From: Rhodobiaceae bacterium UBA7804
Lineage (GTDB): Bacteria; Pseudomonadota; Alphaproteobacteria; Parvibaculales; Parvibaculaceae
DNA: 64,000 nt
NCBI GenBank assembly: GCA_002480495.1
Contig: DLCG01000008.1
Location: 87,620-151,619 of the forward strand
Direction: 5' to 3'
In this document: one piece after another, positions 52,597-61,826 of the stretch
How the letters are laid out: every line of letters begins with the position of its first letter
Numbering within the stretch: position 1 is the stretch's first letter
The notes under the pieces: generated by a model
Databases searched by the model: none
Told to the model about the DNA's origin: nothing
What the model saw: only the letters and a program-made list of their open reading frames with translations
Made by a program: the position numbers and the translations under genes

Positions 52597-54087
52597 ATGG
52601 AACAGACCGCCGCCTACTCCCCCTCGCCCGACGACGAAACCCACGACGCCTATCGCGTGCCGCCGCACAATATCGATGCGGAACAGGCGCTCCTGGGCGC
52701 GATCCTCGTCAACAATGAGAGCTATGACCGCGTCGCGAGCTTTCTCGACCCGATTCATTTCTTCGATGCCGTACACGGACGAATTTACGAGGCGGCGGCG
52801 AAGCTTATCACGGGCGGCCACCTCGCCTCGCCCGTGACGCTGAAGAATTTCTTCGAGCGCGACGAGGCGCTGGCCGAGATCGGCGGACCCGCCTATCTCG
52901 CGCGGCTCGCGGGCGCGGCGACGACGATCATCAATGCGGAGGAATACGGGCGGACGATCTACGACCTCGCGATCCGCCGCGAACTCATCCGCGTCGGCAC
53001 CGACATTCACAACCGCGCCTATGACGCGCCGGTGGACGACACGCCGAGCGCGCAGATCCTGGAAGCCGAACAGGCGCTCTACCAGCTTGCCGAACAGGGC
53101 AAATATGAGGGCGGCTTCCAGAGCTTCCACGAGTCGCTGAAAACCGCCATCGACATGGCGGCCGAAGCCTACAAGCGCGACGGCGGGCTTTCCGGCATCT
53201 CGACCGGGCTTCGCGACCTCGACCACCGCCTTGGCGGGCTTCAGCCCTCCGACCTCATCATCCTTGCGGGCCGCCCCTCCATGGGCAAGACGGCGCTCGC
53301 GACGAACATCGCCTTCCAGGCGGCCAAGGCCTACAAGGCGGAGCATCACGCGGACGGCACGGTCGAGGCGAAGGACGGCGCCATTGTGGGGTTCTTCTCG
53401 CTCGAAATGTCGGCCGAGCAGCTCGCGACGCGATTGCTCGCCGAACAGTCCGGCGTGCCGTCGGAGCGCATCCGGCGCGGCAACATCCATGAGGACGAGT
53501 TTCATCAGCTCGTCGACGCCGCGCAGCAACTGCAGAGCATTCCGCTCTATATCGACGATACGGGCGGCCTCACCATCGGCACGCTCGCCGCGCGGGCGCG
53601 GCGGCTGAAGCGGCAGCGCGGCCTCGGGCTTCTCGTGATCGACTATCTGCAGCTTCTCGCGGGCTCCGGCAAGTTCGGCGACAACCGCGTGCAGGAAGTG
53701 ACGCAGATCACGACCGGCCTCAAGGCGCTGGCGAAGGAATTGAATGTGCCCGTGATCGCGCTGTCACAGCTCTCGCGACAGGTGGAAGCGCGAGAGGACA
53801 AGCGGCCGCAGCTCGCCGACCTTCGCGAGTCGGGCTCGATCGAGCAGGACGCGGACGTCGTCATGTTCGTCTTCCGCGAGGAATATTACGTCTCGCGGCG
53901 CGAGCCGACCGAGGGCACGCCCGAACATCTTCAGTGGCAGGAGGAAATGGAGCGCGTGCACGGGCTCGCCGAATGTATCATCGGCAAGCAGCGCCACGGC
54001 CCCACGGGCACCGTCAAGCTGCAGTTCCAGGCGGATGTGACGAGGTTCTCGGACCTCGATCAGGTGCATACGGAGGGGTTTGAGTAA
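52597..54087 (+). CDS. dnaB: Replicative DNA helicase
   Basis: The 496-residue hexameric helicase unwinds DNA at the replication fork. The N-terminal domain (PPHNIDAEQALLGAILVNN, about 22-40) binds primase. The RecA-like C-terminal domain has LAGRPSMGKTALATNIAF (Walker A, about 223-240), GFFSLEMSAEQLATRLL, LLVIDYLQLLAG (Walker B) and ALSQLSRQVEAREDKRPQLADLRESG. No intein is present. The first ATG is used; the preceding gap contains DnaA boxes. Confidence 0.97.
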   Translation: MEQTAAYSPSPDDETHDAYRVPPHNIDAEQALLGAILVNNESYDRVASFLDPIHFFDAVHGRIYEAAAKLITGGHLASPVTLKNFFERDEALAEIGGPAYLARLAGAATTIINAEEYGRTIYDLAIRRELIRVGTDIHNRAYDAPVDDTPSAQILEAEQALYQLAEQGKYEGGFQSFHESLKTAIDMAAEAYKRDGGLSGISTGLRDLDHRLGGLQPSDLIILAGRPSMGKTALATNIAFQAAKAYKAEHHADGTVEAKDGAIVGFFSLEMSAEQLATRLLAEQSGVPSERIRRGNIHEDEFHQLVDAAQQLQSIPLYIDDTGGLTIGTLAARARRLKRQRGLGLLVIDYLQLLAGSGKFGDNRVQEVTQITTGLKALAKELNVPVIALSQLSRQVEAREDKRPQLADLRESGSIEQDADVVMFVFREEYYVSRREPTEGTPEHLQWQEEMERVHGLAECIIGKQRHGPTGTVKLQFQADVTRFSDLDQVHTEGFE

Positions 54088-54094
54088 GGGGCCA

Positions 54095-54961
54095 TCAATC
54101 AAAATCAAACAAAATGTCGTCTTCCTCAGATATCGGCGTTTCAACCCTAAACCGAAGCCCCGGCCCCGCGTTTTCCCACTCTAACTTAGGAAGCCCCTCC
54201 GCCTGAGCGTCCATCAACTCAGGCGCACCGAAAAATCCGACAATGCGGCGAGATTTATTCCATTCCAGCGCAAACGCCCTAATAGCAGAATCGTTTTCTT
54301 GCCTGCGAATAATTATTCTGAAGAAACCCTGCGCTCCGTAGCCATGAAGACAGGTGCTCCATGGTCGGGTAATATCTGCAAAAGCTCTTATCGTTCGATT
54401 TCCCCAATCAGCAAAATCCACCTCTCCAACAAAGCAAATCTCACCGGGGATTGCACTCCCTCTTCCGATAGAAGAATTGAAAGTGATGAGGTAGTAAAAC
54501 GCTTGAAGCTGCATCGCAGCGAGTTTGAACACTCTTTCTGGTTCAATCTGCGGCGGACCGACGAAACCGAAACTTACACTGGCGCCCCCTAATATCTCTC
54601 CCGATACCTCATCCTTCACGAAACTATCTGCGATAGCCTTACGCGTGAGACGACTCGTGGAATTCGTCACTTTGCGCTGAGCATGAGTCTGGCAGTCACG
54701 GTTAAGCTTCCTTGCCTTTGACGCGCGGAGCAGCGTAATTGCGGATATGTCATCTTCGAGATCAGATTTGGCGTTATTGCATTGACGGCAAGCCCTGACG
54801 ATTACAGACCAGCAGTTGTCTAACGATCCCTTCGGCACAAACCGACGGGCGACGACATGATCATCCGTGAGCGGATTTTCTGGAGTCTCTTCGCGACCAC
54901 AGTAAGTGCACAAAACCCCCACTACACGAGTAGCTTTGCCATTGGGTAGGAAGTTGTCCAA
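54095..54961 (-). CDS. HNH-type endonuclease-like protein
   Basis: The 288-residue protein carries a zinc-bound HNH module at the N-terminus: LCTYCGREE (CxxC, about 17-25), LTDDHVVARRF (catalytic His, about 31-41) and ACRQCNNAKSD (CxxCN, about 56-66). The remaining 200 residues show no domain that I recognise. This stretch is visibly AT-richer than dnaB next to it, suggesting acquisition. It is 67 bases downstream of the DUF2971-like gene on the same strand and may share its transcript. It could be a nicking or restriction-type nuclease; the target is unknown. Confidence 0.72.
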   Translation of the reverse strand: MDNFLPNGKATRVVGVLCTYCGREETPENPLTDDHVVARRFVPKGSLDNCWSVIVRACRQCNNAKSDLEDDISAITLLRASKARKLNRDCQTHAQRKVTNSTSRLTRKAIADSFVKDEVSGEILGGASVSFGFVGPPQIEPERVFKLAAMQLQAFYYLITFNSSIGRGSAIPGEICFVGEVDFADWGNRTIRAFADITRPWSTCLHGYGAQGFFRIIIRRQENDSAIRAFALEWNKSRRIVGFFGAPELMDAQAEGLPKLEWENAGPGLRFRVETPISEEDDILFDFD

Positions 54962-55028
54962 TTTTGAGGCCCTTAGAACAAATCTCTCTTGTTGATAAGC
55001 TGAAAAGAGACATCATCCGAGATTAATT

Positions 55029-55697
55029 TTATCTCTGAGCGCCGAGGTCAGCAGCCTCAGCAGCCATCTTTCGCCAAGTCGCATTCTCAATCAAACTCGA
55101 GCGCACTATCTTCAAATCACTGCACCCCGGAATCGACTTTAGTGTCTGCTTGACTGACTCTTTCTGAACTGGAGGCATCCAAGGGCTCAGCGTGATGCTT
55201 TTTATCCAGCTCAGATCGAAGGGGAGATCGAGAGAGTCGAGATCTTCATTCTTGCTCACATACACCGCTCTGTATTCCATTTCATCCGTGTACGGTGCAC
55301 GCTTAAGAAAAGGCAAATCAACAACATCGATTCGATCTCCGCGCTTGATATCACCTAGCATTTTGTAGCTGACATATCGCGCCGTAACGCCGTCAGCGTT
55401 GTCAAACATCTTGACCAGCGGGCTACGTAGGAAATCAATACATACGCCATTCGGCCCCCCGGAAAACACTCGCCAGTGATGATAAGTTTCCTGACTTTGT
55501 GTAAAGCAAAGCGCAAGGACGGTTTGAGCATCGACCTTCCGCTTGTATTCTGCCATGAAATGCGCGTCGTTCTTGTCATCCCATGCCGCTGGGTTGAGTA
55601 AAGTTATACTTTTGGTCTGCAAAATGTGAATGAGGGACGCAAGGTTAGTGAATCTGCGCAATACGGTCTTCAGTACCCGTGGTTTCGCCTCCGCCAT
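55029..55697 (-). CDS. DUF2971-like protein
   Basis: The 222-residue soluble protein resembles DUF2971 members: FTNLASLIHILQTKSITLLNPAAWDDKNDAHFM (about 16-48), then LALCFTQSQETYHHWRVFSGGPNGVCIDF (about 62-90), and an acidic C-terminal half with YTDEMEYRAVYV. I chose the ATG at 55697 because GGAGGG lies 6 bases upstream; an in-frame ATG 24 bases earlier has no such site. Function is unknown; DUF2971 genes are often found in accessory regions. Base composition is less GC-rich than the neighbours. It precedes the HNH gene. Confidence 0.7.
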   Translation of the reverse strand: MAEAKPRVLKTVLRRFTNLASLIHILQTKSITLLNPAAWDDKNDAHFMAEYKRKVDAQTVLALCFTQSQETYHHWRVFSGGPNGVCIDFLRSPLVKMFDNADGVTARYVSYKMLGDIKRGDRIDVVDLPFLKRAPYTDEMEYRAVYVSKNEDLDSLDLPFDLSWIKSITLSPWMPPVQKESVKQTLKSIPGCSDLKIVRSSLIENATWRKMAAEAADLGAQR

Positions 55698-56029
55698 TGC
55701 CACCCTCCAGTTGCAGAGCAAACTTCAGTAGTCTTCTAATGATGCCATAACTGCCGTTATCTCAGAGAGTTTTCTGTGGGCGTTGCCCATTGCGCACGAG
55801 GGCGGAGAATATCTCTTGCGAAGCGGGACGGCGCGCAGAGCGCGCCTTCTGGATTGCCGGGTTCCCGGCTTTCGCCGGGACAGGAGCCGGGGACCATTCG
55901 CGGTGCTCTTTGCCGCAGCGTTGGTTGATGGGGTGGCGCTCACGCCGAATTCAATCGTTCTTGCTGAGAGAACCAATGGGTCCCGGCTTTCGCCGGGATG
56001 ACATCTGTGGGTGTGGCAAGCGCGGCGGC
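55698..56029. other. Gene-free gap with dispersed repeats
   Basis: No gene is supported here; reading frames run through repeat sequence. Two copies of the dispersed CCCGGCTTTCGCCGGGA core occur in the same orientation at 55859-55882 and 55977-56004. GGCGCGCAGAGCGCGCC (about 55829-55845) is a further short palindrome. Confidence 0.7.
55977..56004. repeat. Dispersed repeat copy
   Basis: This stretch is nearly identical to the right arm of the repeat after nrdJ (792-819), differing mainly at TGGGTCC versus TGGACCC. It contains the same CCCGGCTTTCGCCGGGATGACAT. A shorter copy lies at 55859-55882. Confidence 0.8.
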
Positions 56030-57406
56030 TCAAGCCGCTTTCTCCGTGGGCAGATCGAGTTTGTTCCAGGCCGTCATGCCGCCCAGCAGGTTCGAGACGT
56101 TGGTGAACCCTGAGCGAGCGAGGATGCTGGCGGCGAGGCCGCCGCGATGGCCGACGCTGCAGGTGACGGCGACGGGTTCATCCCGCTCGAGGCCGAGCTC
56201 GCCGAGCTTCTCCTCGATGCGGCCGGCATGGACATGGCGGGCGCCGGGGATGTGACCCGCCGCGAAGGCGCTCTCCTCGCGCACGTCGAGAACGGCGGTG
56301 CCGTTCGCATCGAGCCGGAGCGAGAGTTCACGCGGGCTGGTGGTGGCGAGCGTCTGGACGGGGCGGCCCGCATTGCGCCAGGCGGGAAAGCCGCCCGTAA
56401 GCGCGCCCTTCACCCGGTCGAGCCCGATGCGGGCGAGCGCGAGGCGCGCATCGAGCGCGGCCTCGGGGCTTTCGGCGACGAGCCAGACGGGATCATGCGC
56501 GCAGGCGACCCAGCCGCCATAGATCGACATGCCGCCCTGCCAGACATTGACCGAGCCCGGCACATGGCCGCCCGCGAAGGCCTCGACGTCGCGCGTGTCG
56601 ATGACAACGCCCTCGCTCGCGCGCGCCGCGAACTCCTCCGGCGAGAGCCAGTCGAAGGGGCGCGCGTCGAGCGGACGGCCGCCCCCGAGGTTCACCTCCT
56701 CCATCAGCCGGAAGTAAGGCGGCCGCGCCATCCGCTCGGAAAGCTTGTGGCGGACGAAACCGTCGCGGCCGAGCCTTGCGGCCGCATTGGCGCTGCGCTC
56801 GATCCCGATGGTCGACCATTCGCGGTCGGCGACATTGCCGCCGCAGGCCGAGCCCGGTCCATGCGCGGGCAGCACCAGCGCTTGGTCGCCAAGCGGGAAG
56901 ACGCGTTCGTGGAGCGCATCGTAGAGCTCGCCCGCATGCTCGCCGGTCTTCTCCGCGTCGATGAGATCGGTGCGGCCGGTGTCGCCCATGAAGAGCGCAT
57001 CGCCGGTGAAGACGCCCCAGACGGTCTCCGGCGCCTCGTCGAGCGTGACGGCGTAGCACATGCTCTCCGGCGTGTGGCCCGGCACATGAAGGGCGCGAAA
57101 GGAAATGCCGCCGCCGAGGCCGAGCGTGTCGCCCTGTTTCAGCGGACGGCCGGCATGGGGCATGAGTTCGTGATCGCAGGCGACGATCTCGGCGCCGGTG
57201 ACGTCGCGCAGCGCCGCACCGCCCATCTCGAAATCCTCCTGGCGGTGCGTTTCCAGCACGTAACGCAGCGTGAGTCCGTTCTTTCGCAGAATGTCGAGAT
57301 AGCGTTCGACATCGCGGGCCGGGTCCACAATGGCGGCGGCGCCGCCACCGCCGATGATATAGGCGAAATGGGCGATGCCGGGCGTCTCGATGCGCTGGAA
57401 AAACAT
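56030..57406 (-). CDS. MBL-fold / double-rhodanese protein with degenerate metal site
   Basis: The 458-residue protein has an N-terminal metallo-beta-lactamase fold like persulfide dioxygenases, then two rhodanese domains. The first metal motif, normally HxHxDH, reads THRQEDFEMGG (about 52-62), replacing two histidines by Gln and Phe. Later ligands are kept (HVPGHTPES, FTGDALFMGDTGRTD, LPAHGPGSACGG). Rhodanese 1 (about 255-345) has no active-site Cys in its loop (WLVAESPEAA). Rhodanese 2 (about 355-450) has VTCSVGHRGG, with the Cys intact. A role in sulfane-sulfur handling is likely, but the hydrolase half may use altered metal chemistry. The start MFFQRIETPG is supported by GGAGAGG. Confidence 0.85.
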   Translation of the reverse strand: MFFQRIETPGIAHFAYIIGGGGAAAIVDPARDVERYLDILRKNGLTLRYVLETHRQEDFEMGGAALRDVTGAEIVACDHELMPHAGRPLKQGDTLGLGGGISFRALHVPGHTPESMCYAVTLDEAPETVWGVFTGDALFMGDTGRTDLIDAEKTGEHAGELYDALHERVFPLGDQALVLPAHGPGSACGGNVADREWSTIGIERSANAAARLGRDGFVRHKLSERMARPPYFRLMEEVNLGGGRPLDARPFDWLSPEEFAARASEGVVIDTRDVEAFAGGHVPGSVNVWQGGMSIYGGWVACAHDPVWLVAESPEAALDARLALARIGLDRVKGALTGGFPAWRNAGRPVQTLATTSPRELSLRLDANGTAVLDVREESAFAAGHIPGARHVHAGRIEEKLGELGLERDEPVAVTCSVGHRGGLAASILARSGFTNVSNLLGGMTAWNKLDLPTEKAA

Positions 57407-57527
57407 GGGGCGTCCTCTCCTTCCGTCGGTCGGGAAGATAACGCGAGGCGGCGGCACGGGTTCCCGCGGCGAGGCGGCGCGTGGAAGGCGCGCAGAAGAA
57501 GGAGCGAGGCTCGCGCTGGCGAAGCGT

Positions 57528-59633
57528 TCAGCCTGCGGCGGCAGAGCCGAGGGACGCGGGGGCGAGAATGCGTTCGGGCGGGAGCGTGACGACGACCATT
57601 GTGCCGCGGCCGGGCTCGCTCTCGATTTCGAAGCGGCCGCCATGCTGCTTCGTCAGTTCCTGCACGATGGGCAGGCCGAGGCCGAGGCCGCCATATTTGC
57701 GGCAGAACTGGTTTTCGAGCTGGCCGAAGCGGGCGAGCGCCTTGGGAATGTCCGCCGCGGCAATGCCGATGCCCGTGTCCGAGACGGCGATGACATAGCC
57801 CCTCGCATCCGCCGAGAGGGACACGGTGACGGTACCGCCCTCGACATTGAACTTGATGGCGTTGCCGGCGAGGTTGGTCAGGATCTGCCGGATCTTGCGC
57901 TCGTCGGCGATGACGGCGGGGAGCGCGGACGGCACGTCGAGGCGGCAGGCGACGCCCGCCTCCTCCGCCTTCAACCTCACCGTATCGAGCACGCGGGCGG
58001 CGATTTCCTCGATCCGGACTTCCTCCTCGTAGAGCGCGTCCGTGCCGGCCTCGACGCGCGAGATGTCGAGAATATCGCTGACGAGATCGAGAAGATGGCT
58101 GCCGCTGTCGTTGATGTCCTTCGCATAGTCCGCATATATCCCGTTGCCGAGCGGACCGAACAATTGCAGCTTCATCGCCTCGGAAAAGCCGATGATGGCG
58201 TTCAAGGGCGTCCTGAGTTCGTGGCTCATGGTGGCGAGGAATTCGGACTTGGCCTGCGAGGCCTCCTCGGCGAGAAGGAGTGCGCGCGACAGATCGGCGG
58301 CGCGGGCTTCCAGCGCCTCGTGGCTTTCGAGGAGATTGCGGTGGAGCGCATCGCGCTCGCGTTCGACGCGGCGGTAATTCAGCACGAAGGCGCGAATATG
58401 AAGCGTGGTGACGAAGATCACGAGCAGGTTCGACAGCTCCATCGAACTGCCGATGACCTTCATGCTCGAAAGCATCTCATAGACCAGATAGGCCAGCGCG
58501 GCGAGAAGCACGGCGAGCACATCGCCGCGCGGCGCCTTCTCGACAATCAGGGCACGGAGGATCGTGCCGCCGACGGACAAGGCAATGAGCGCCCAGAGCG
58601 CCTGGAAGGGCTCGCGCAGAAGCGTGATCGTGCCCGGCGCCATGAAGGGCGCGACGAAAAGCGCGAAGCCGCAGAAGAGCGCGGAGACGGCATAGATCAG
58701 CTTGTCGATCCAGAGGACGCGGCCATCGCGGAAGAGATAGTTGATGAAGGCGTAATAGGCGGGCGCGATGAGAAAGAGGGAGAGATATTCGAGGTCGTAT
58801 TTCCGCGCTTCGGGAAAATCGGGCAGATAGTCCCAGATGAGATTGCTGACGAGGAAGACGCGGAGCGCGGAGGCGGCGGACAGCGCGGCGAAGATGATGT
58901 GCCCGCCGGGATGATCCGTGGAACGGCCGACCGCCAGCGCGGCGACGGCGACGAGAAAGAGGACCAGCGCCAGGGCCGTGGGCAGCGCGCTGGCGCGACG
59001 CTCCATCGACTCCATTTCCTGCAGATAGCCGATGGAGGGCACATCGACGATGCCGCCCTGCTTGTGGACATGGTTCGCGAGCTGGACGACGAGACGCAAC
59101 TCGCGCAGATCGTGCGGCAGGGGGATGATGGGCGCCGTCGGGTTGACGGCGGTGATGTTCGCGGCGGCGGCGGGATCGCCATTCTGGTGGAGGAGCACCG
59201 CCTGCACATCCTCCGGGCCGGAGGAGACGGCATGGATCGCATAGATGGAGCGCGTGGTGCCCATCGAGAGGGCGAGGAATTGCGGCGTGGCCGGAAGCAC
59301 GAGATCGAGGCAATAGGTGGCGGCGCCGTGGCCGGTGGTGACGTCCGTGGTGAGGGCCGGGCCCCAGATGTCCGGGAGGGAGATGCGCTCGCCCGCGACG
59401 CGCCCATCGGGAAGCATGCAGGAGGCTGCGAAATCGGAGGGCGGCAGGAGCGCATCGCGATAGACGGTCCAGCCGTTCTTCAGCGCGAGGCGGCCTTCCC
59501 GCGCGAACTCGACCGCGGCCGCGCCCCGGCCCGCATCGCGGGACGCGGCAGGGCCCGCGGCGGCAATGACCGCCACGCCAAGAAGGAACAGGACGAAGGT
59601 CCCCCTCCAATGTCCAGGCGCAGTCCGAAACAT
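57528..59633 (-). CDS. Membrane sensor histidine kinase with 7TM (DISM-like) region
   Basis: The 701-residue kinase starts with a signal or anchor (about 11-30) and a periplasmic sensor domain (about 35-210). About seven membrane segments follow (about 217-410), the 7TMR-DISM-type layout, then a short coiled coil (about 420-460). The HisKA domain has His471 in SHELRTPLNAIIGFSEAMK. The ATPase domain has LTNLAGNAIKF, VSDTGIGIAAAD and YGGLGLGLPI. There is no receiver domain, and no response-regulator gene is next to it, so the partner is unknown. It is divergent from alr. Confidence 0.9.
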   Translation of the reverse strand: MFRTAPGHWRGTFVLFLLGVAVIAAAGPAASRDAGRGAAAVEFAREGRLALKNGWTVYRDALLPPSDFAASCMLPDGRVAGERISLPDIWGPALTTDVTTGHGAATYCLDLVLPATPQFLALSMGTTRSIYAIHAVSSGPEDVQAVLLHQNGDPAAAANITAVNPTAPIIPLPHDLRELRLVVQLANHVHKQGGIVDVPSIGYLQEMESMERRASALPTALALVLFLVAVAALAVGRSTDHPGGHIIFAALSAASALRVFLVSNLIWDYLPDFPEARKYDLEYLSLFLIAPAYYAFINYLFRDGRVLWIDKLIYAVSALFCGFALFVAPFMAPGTITLLREPFQALWALIALSVGGTILRALIVEKAPRGDVLAVLLAALAYLVYEMLSSMKVIGSSMELSNLLVIFVTTLHIRAFVLNYRRVERERDALHRNLLESHEALEARAADLSRALLLAEEASQAKSEFLATMSHELRTPLNAIIGFSEAMKLQLFGPLGNGIYADYAKDINDSGSHLLDLVSDILDISRVEAGTDALYEEEVRIEEIAARVLDTVRLKAEEAGVACRLDVPSALPAVIADERKIRQILTNLAGNAIKFNVEGGTVTVSLSADARGYVIAVSDTGIGIAAADIPKALARFGQLENQFCRKYGGLGLGLPIVQELTKQHGGRFEIESEPGRGTMVVVTLPPERILAPASLGSAAAG

Positions 59634-59860
59634 GCAGCTCTCTCCCGACCTGCCTCAAATATCGGAACAAAACCTTAAGGAGTTCTCTAGGACCGGCGGG
59701 CGGAGGGTGACGGCGCATACGCAATTTCGCCGTATTAACTCTTTAATCCGGCTCAACTTTCCCTTCATGGGCGATCCGCTATGATCGCTCGCGAGCCCGA
59801 GAAACCATCCCGAACAAGCGGCCCGGAGGGCCAGGCGCCCTGCCCGATACGTCGAGACCC

Positions 59861-61048
59861 ATGACATCCGAAAGCACGGCCGAAAAGGCAGCGGGCGCGA
59901 TCCTCACCGTCGATCTCGGCGCGCTGGCGGCGAATTACGCGCTGCTGTGCGAGAAGGCGGCCGGGGCGGAGGTTTCCGCCGTGGTGAAGGCGGATGCCTA
60001 TGGGCTGGGGCTCGGGCCGGTCGCGGAGCGGCTCTGGATGGAGGGCTGCCGGACTTTCTTCGTGGCGGACGTGAACGAGGGCAAGGCGCTGAGGGCCGTG
60101 CTGCCGGAGGCCGTCATCTATGTGTTGAACGGCATCTTTCCCGGTACGGCGGGGCTTTACGCGGCGGCGGGGCTCAGGCCCGTGATCGCCTCGCTTGCCG
60201 AACTCGCCGAATGGCGGGAGGCGGGCGCCCCCCTGCCCGCGGCACTTCATTTCGATACCGGCATGAACCGGCTCGGCATGAGCGCCGCCGATGCCGACGC
60301 CATCGCGCAGGACGAGACGCTGACCAGGGGCATCGAGGTCTCGCTCGTGATGAGCCATCTTGCCTGCTCGGATGACGAGGGCCACCCGAGGAACGCGCTG
60401 CAGCTCGCGCGGTTCAGCGGGATATGGGAGCGGCTGCGCCCGCGCTTCCCCGGCGCCGTGGCGAGCCTCGCCAATTCGGGCGGCATATGGCTCGGGGCGG
60501 ACTATCACTTCGGGCTCGTTCGCCCCGGCGTCAGCCTCTACGGCGGCAACCCCTTCACGGGCAAGGAGAACCCCTTCCGGCCCGTCGTGCGGGCGGAGGC
60601 GCGGGTGATCGCGCTGCGCGAGGTGGAGCCCGGCGAGACGGTCGGCTACAGCGCGACCTGGAGTGCTCCCGGGGAAGGCGACAGCGGGCGCAAGCGCGTG
60701 GCGATTCTCGGCGCGGGCTATGCGGATGGCTATTTCCGCGCGCTCTCCTCCACCGGCAACCCCGAATCGGGCGGCGTGGTGCATATTGGGGGCCGGGCCT
60801 GCCCCATCGCGGGCCGCGTCTCCATGGACATGGTGGCGGTCGATGTGAGCCAGGTGCCGGAAGGCGCGGTGACGCGCGGCGACATGGCGGAACTGATCGG
60901 CCCCAACATCACGGTGGACGATGTGGGCCTCCGGGCGGGCACGCTCGGCTATGAAATTCTGACGGCACTGGGCAGGCGCTACATGCGACGCTACATTGCC
61001 GGGCCCGAAAGGGACGCAGTGGAAAAGGAAGGCAGGGGGCAGGCTTGA
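59861..61048 (+). CDS. alr: Alanine racemase
   Basis: The 395-residue PLP enzyme makes D-alanine for peptidoglycan. The cofactor Lys lies in AVVKADAYGLG (about 38-48) and the second catalytic base Tyr in LGAGYADGYFRALS (about 284-297). FDTGMNRLGMS and RPGVSLYGGNP are also conserved. Its stop codon overlaps the TTG start of the mlaE gene by 4 bases. Confidence 0.96.
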   Translation: MTSESTAEKAAGAILTVDLGALAANYALLCEKAAGAEVSAVVKADAYGLGLGPVAERLWMEGCRTFFVADVNEGKALRAVLPEAVIYVLNGIFPGTAGLYAAAGLRPVIASLAELAEWREAGAPLPAALHFDTGMNRLGMSAADADAIAQDETLTRGIEVSLVMSHLACSDDEGHPRNALQLARFSGIWERLRPRFPGAVASLANSGGIWLGADYHFGLVRPGVSLYGGNPFTGKENPFRPVVRAEARVIALREVEPGETVGYSATWSAPGEGDSGRKRVAILGAGYADGYFRALSSTGNPESGGVVHIGGRACPIAGRVSMDMVAVDVSQVPEGAVTRGDMAELIGPNITVDDVGLRAGTLGYEILTALGRRYMRRYIAGPERDAVEKEGRGQA

Positions 61049-61818
61049 ACGTCTTCGCGATCATCGGGCGGGTGGTGCTGGCCACGCTCGCCGAAATCGG
61101 CGCGCTGACGCGCTTCATCTGGCTCTCGGTGAGCCATATCTTCCGGCCGCCCTTCTTCTGGCGGCTTACCGCGCAGCAGATGCTCAGGATCGGCTATTTC
61201 TCGCTGCCGGTGGTGGCGCTCACCGCCTTCTTCACCGGCGGCGCGCTGGCCTTGCAGATCTATTACGGCGGCAACTCGCTCAACTCGGAATCGATCGTCG
61301 CGACCATCGTCGCGCTCGGCATCACGCGCGAACTCGGCCCCGTGCTCGGCGGGCTGATGGTGGCGGGGCGCGTGTCGGCGGCAATCGCGGCGGAGCTCGG
61401 CACGATGCGCGTGACCGAACAGATCGACGCGCTGACGACGCTTTCGACCAACCCGCACAAATATCTCGTCGTGCCGCGCGTGGTCGCGGCTGTCATCACG
61501 CTCCCTGCCCTCGTCTTCGTCGCCGACATCATCGGCATCATGGGCGGCTTCGTGGTCTCCACCGGGTCGCTCGATTTCAATGCCGGCGTCTACATCAAGA
61601 ACACGGCGGACTTCCTGAAATTCGACGACGTGATGTCGGGCCTGACCAAGGCGGCGGTGTTCGGCTTCATCATCGCCATCATGGGCTGCTTCCACGGCTT
61701 CAACTCGAAGGGCGGCGCGCAAGGCGTGGGCCGCGCGACGACGAACGCCGTGGTGACCGCCTCGATCCTCATCCTCGCGGCGAACTACGTGATGACGTCG
61801 CTGCTGTTTGCGAATTGA
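61045..61818 (+). CDS. mlaE: MlaE-family lipid ABC transporter permease
   Basis: The 257-residue inner-membrane permease has about five membrane segments. ALALQIYYGGNSLNSESIVATIVALGITRELGPVLGGLMVAGRVSAAIAAELGTMRVTEQIDAL (about 70-135) is the MlaE hallmark region. It starts at TTG overlapping the alr stop (TTGA). With the ATPase gene that follows it would form an Mla-type phospholipid transporter; no MCE substrate-binding gene (mlaD) lies beside it. Confidence 0.92.
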   Translation: MNVFAIIGRVVLATLAEIGALTRFIWLSVSHIFRPPFFWRLTAQQMLRIGYFSLPVVALTAFFTGGALALQIYYGGNSLNSESIVATIVALGITRELGPVLGGLMVAGRVSAAIAAELGTMRVTEQIDALTTLSTNPHKYLVVPRVVAAVITLPALVFVADIIGIMGGFVVSTGSLDFNAGVYIKNTADFLKFDDVMSGLTKAAVFGFIIAIMGCFHGFNSKGGAQGVGRATTNAVVTASILILAANYVMTSLLFAN

Positions 61819-61826
61819 GGCCGGAT

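Noticed and set aside
54095..56029. Prophage or integrative element
   Set aside because: No integrase, transposase, tRNA attachment site or phage structural gene is seen; only two atypical genes and repeats.
57375..59678. 767-codon plus-strand frame opposite the membrane kinase
   Set aside because: Antisense shadow of a clear histidine kinase; composition is charged and repetitive with no domain.
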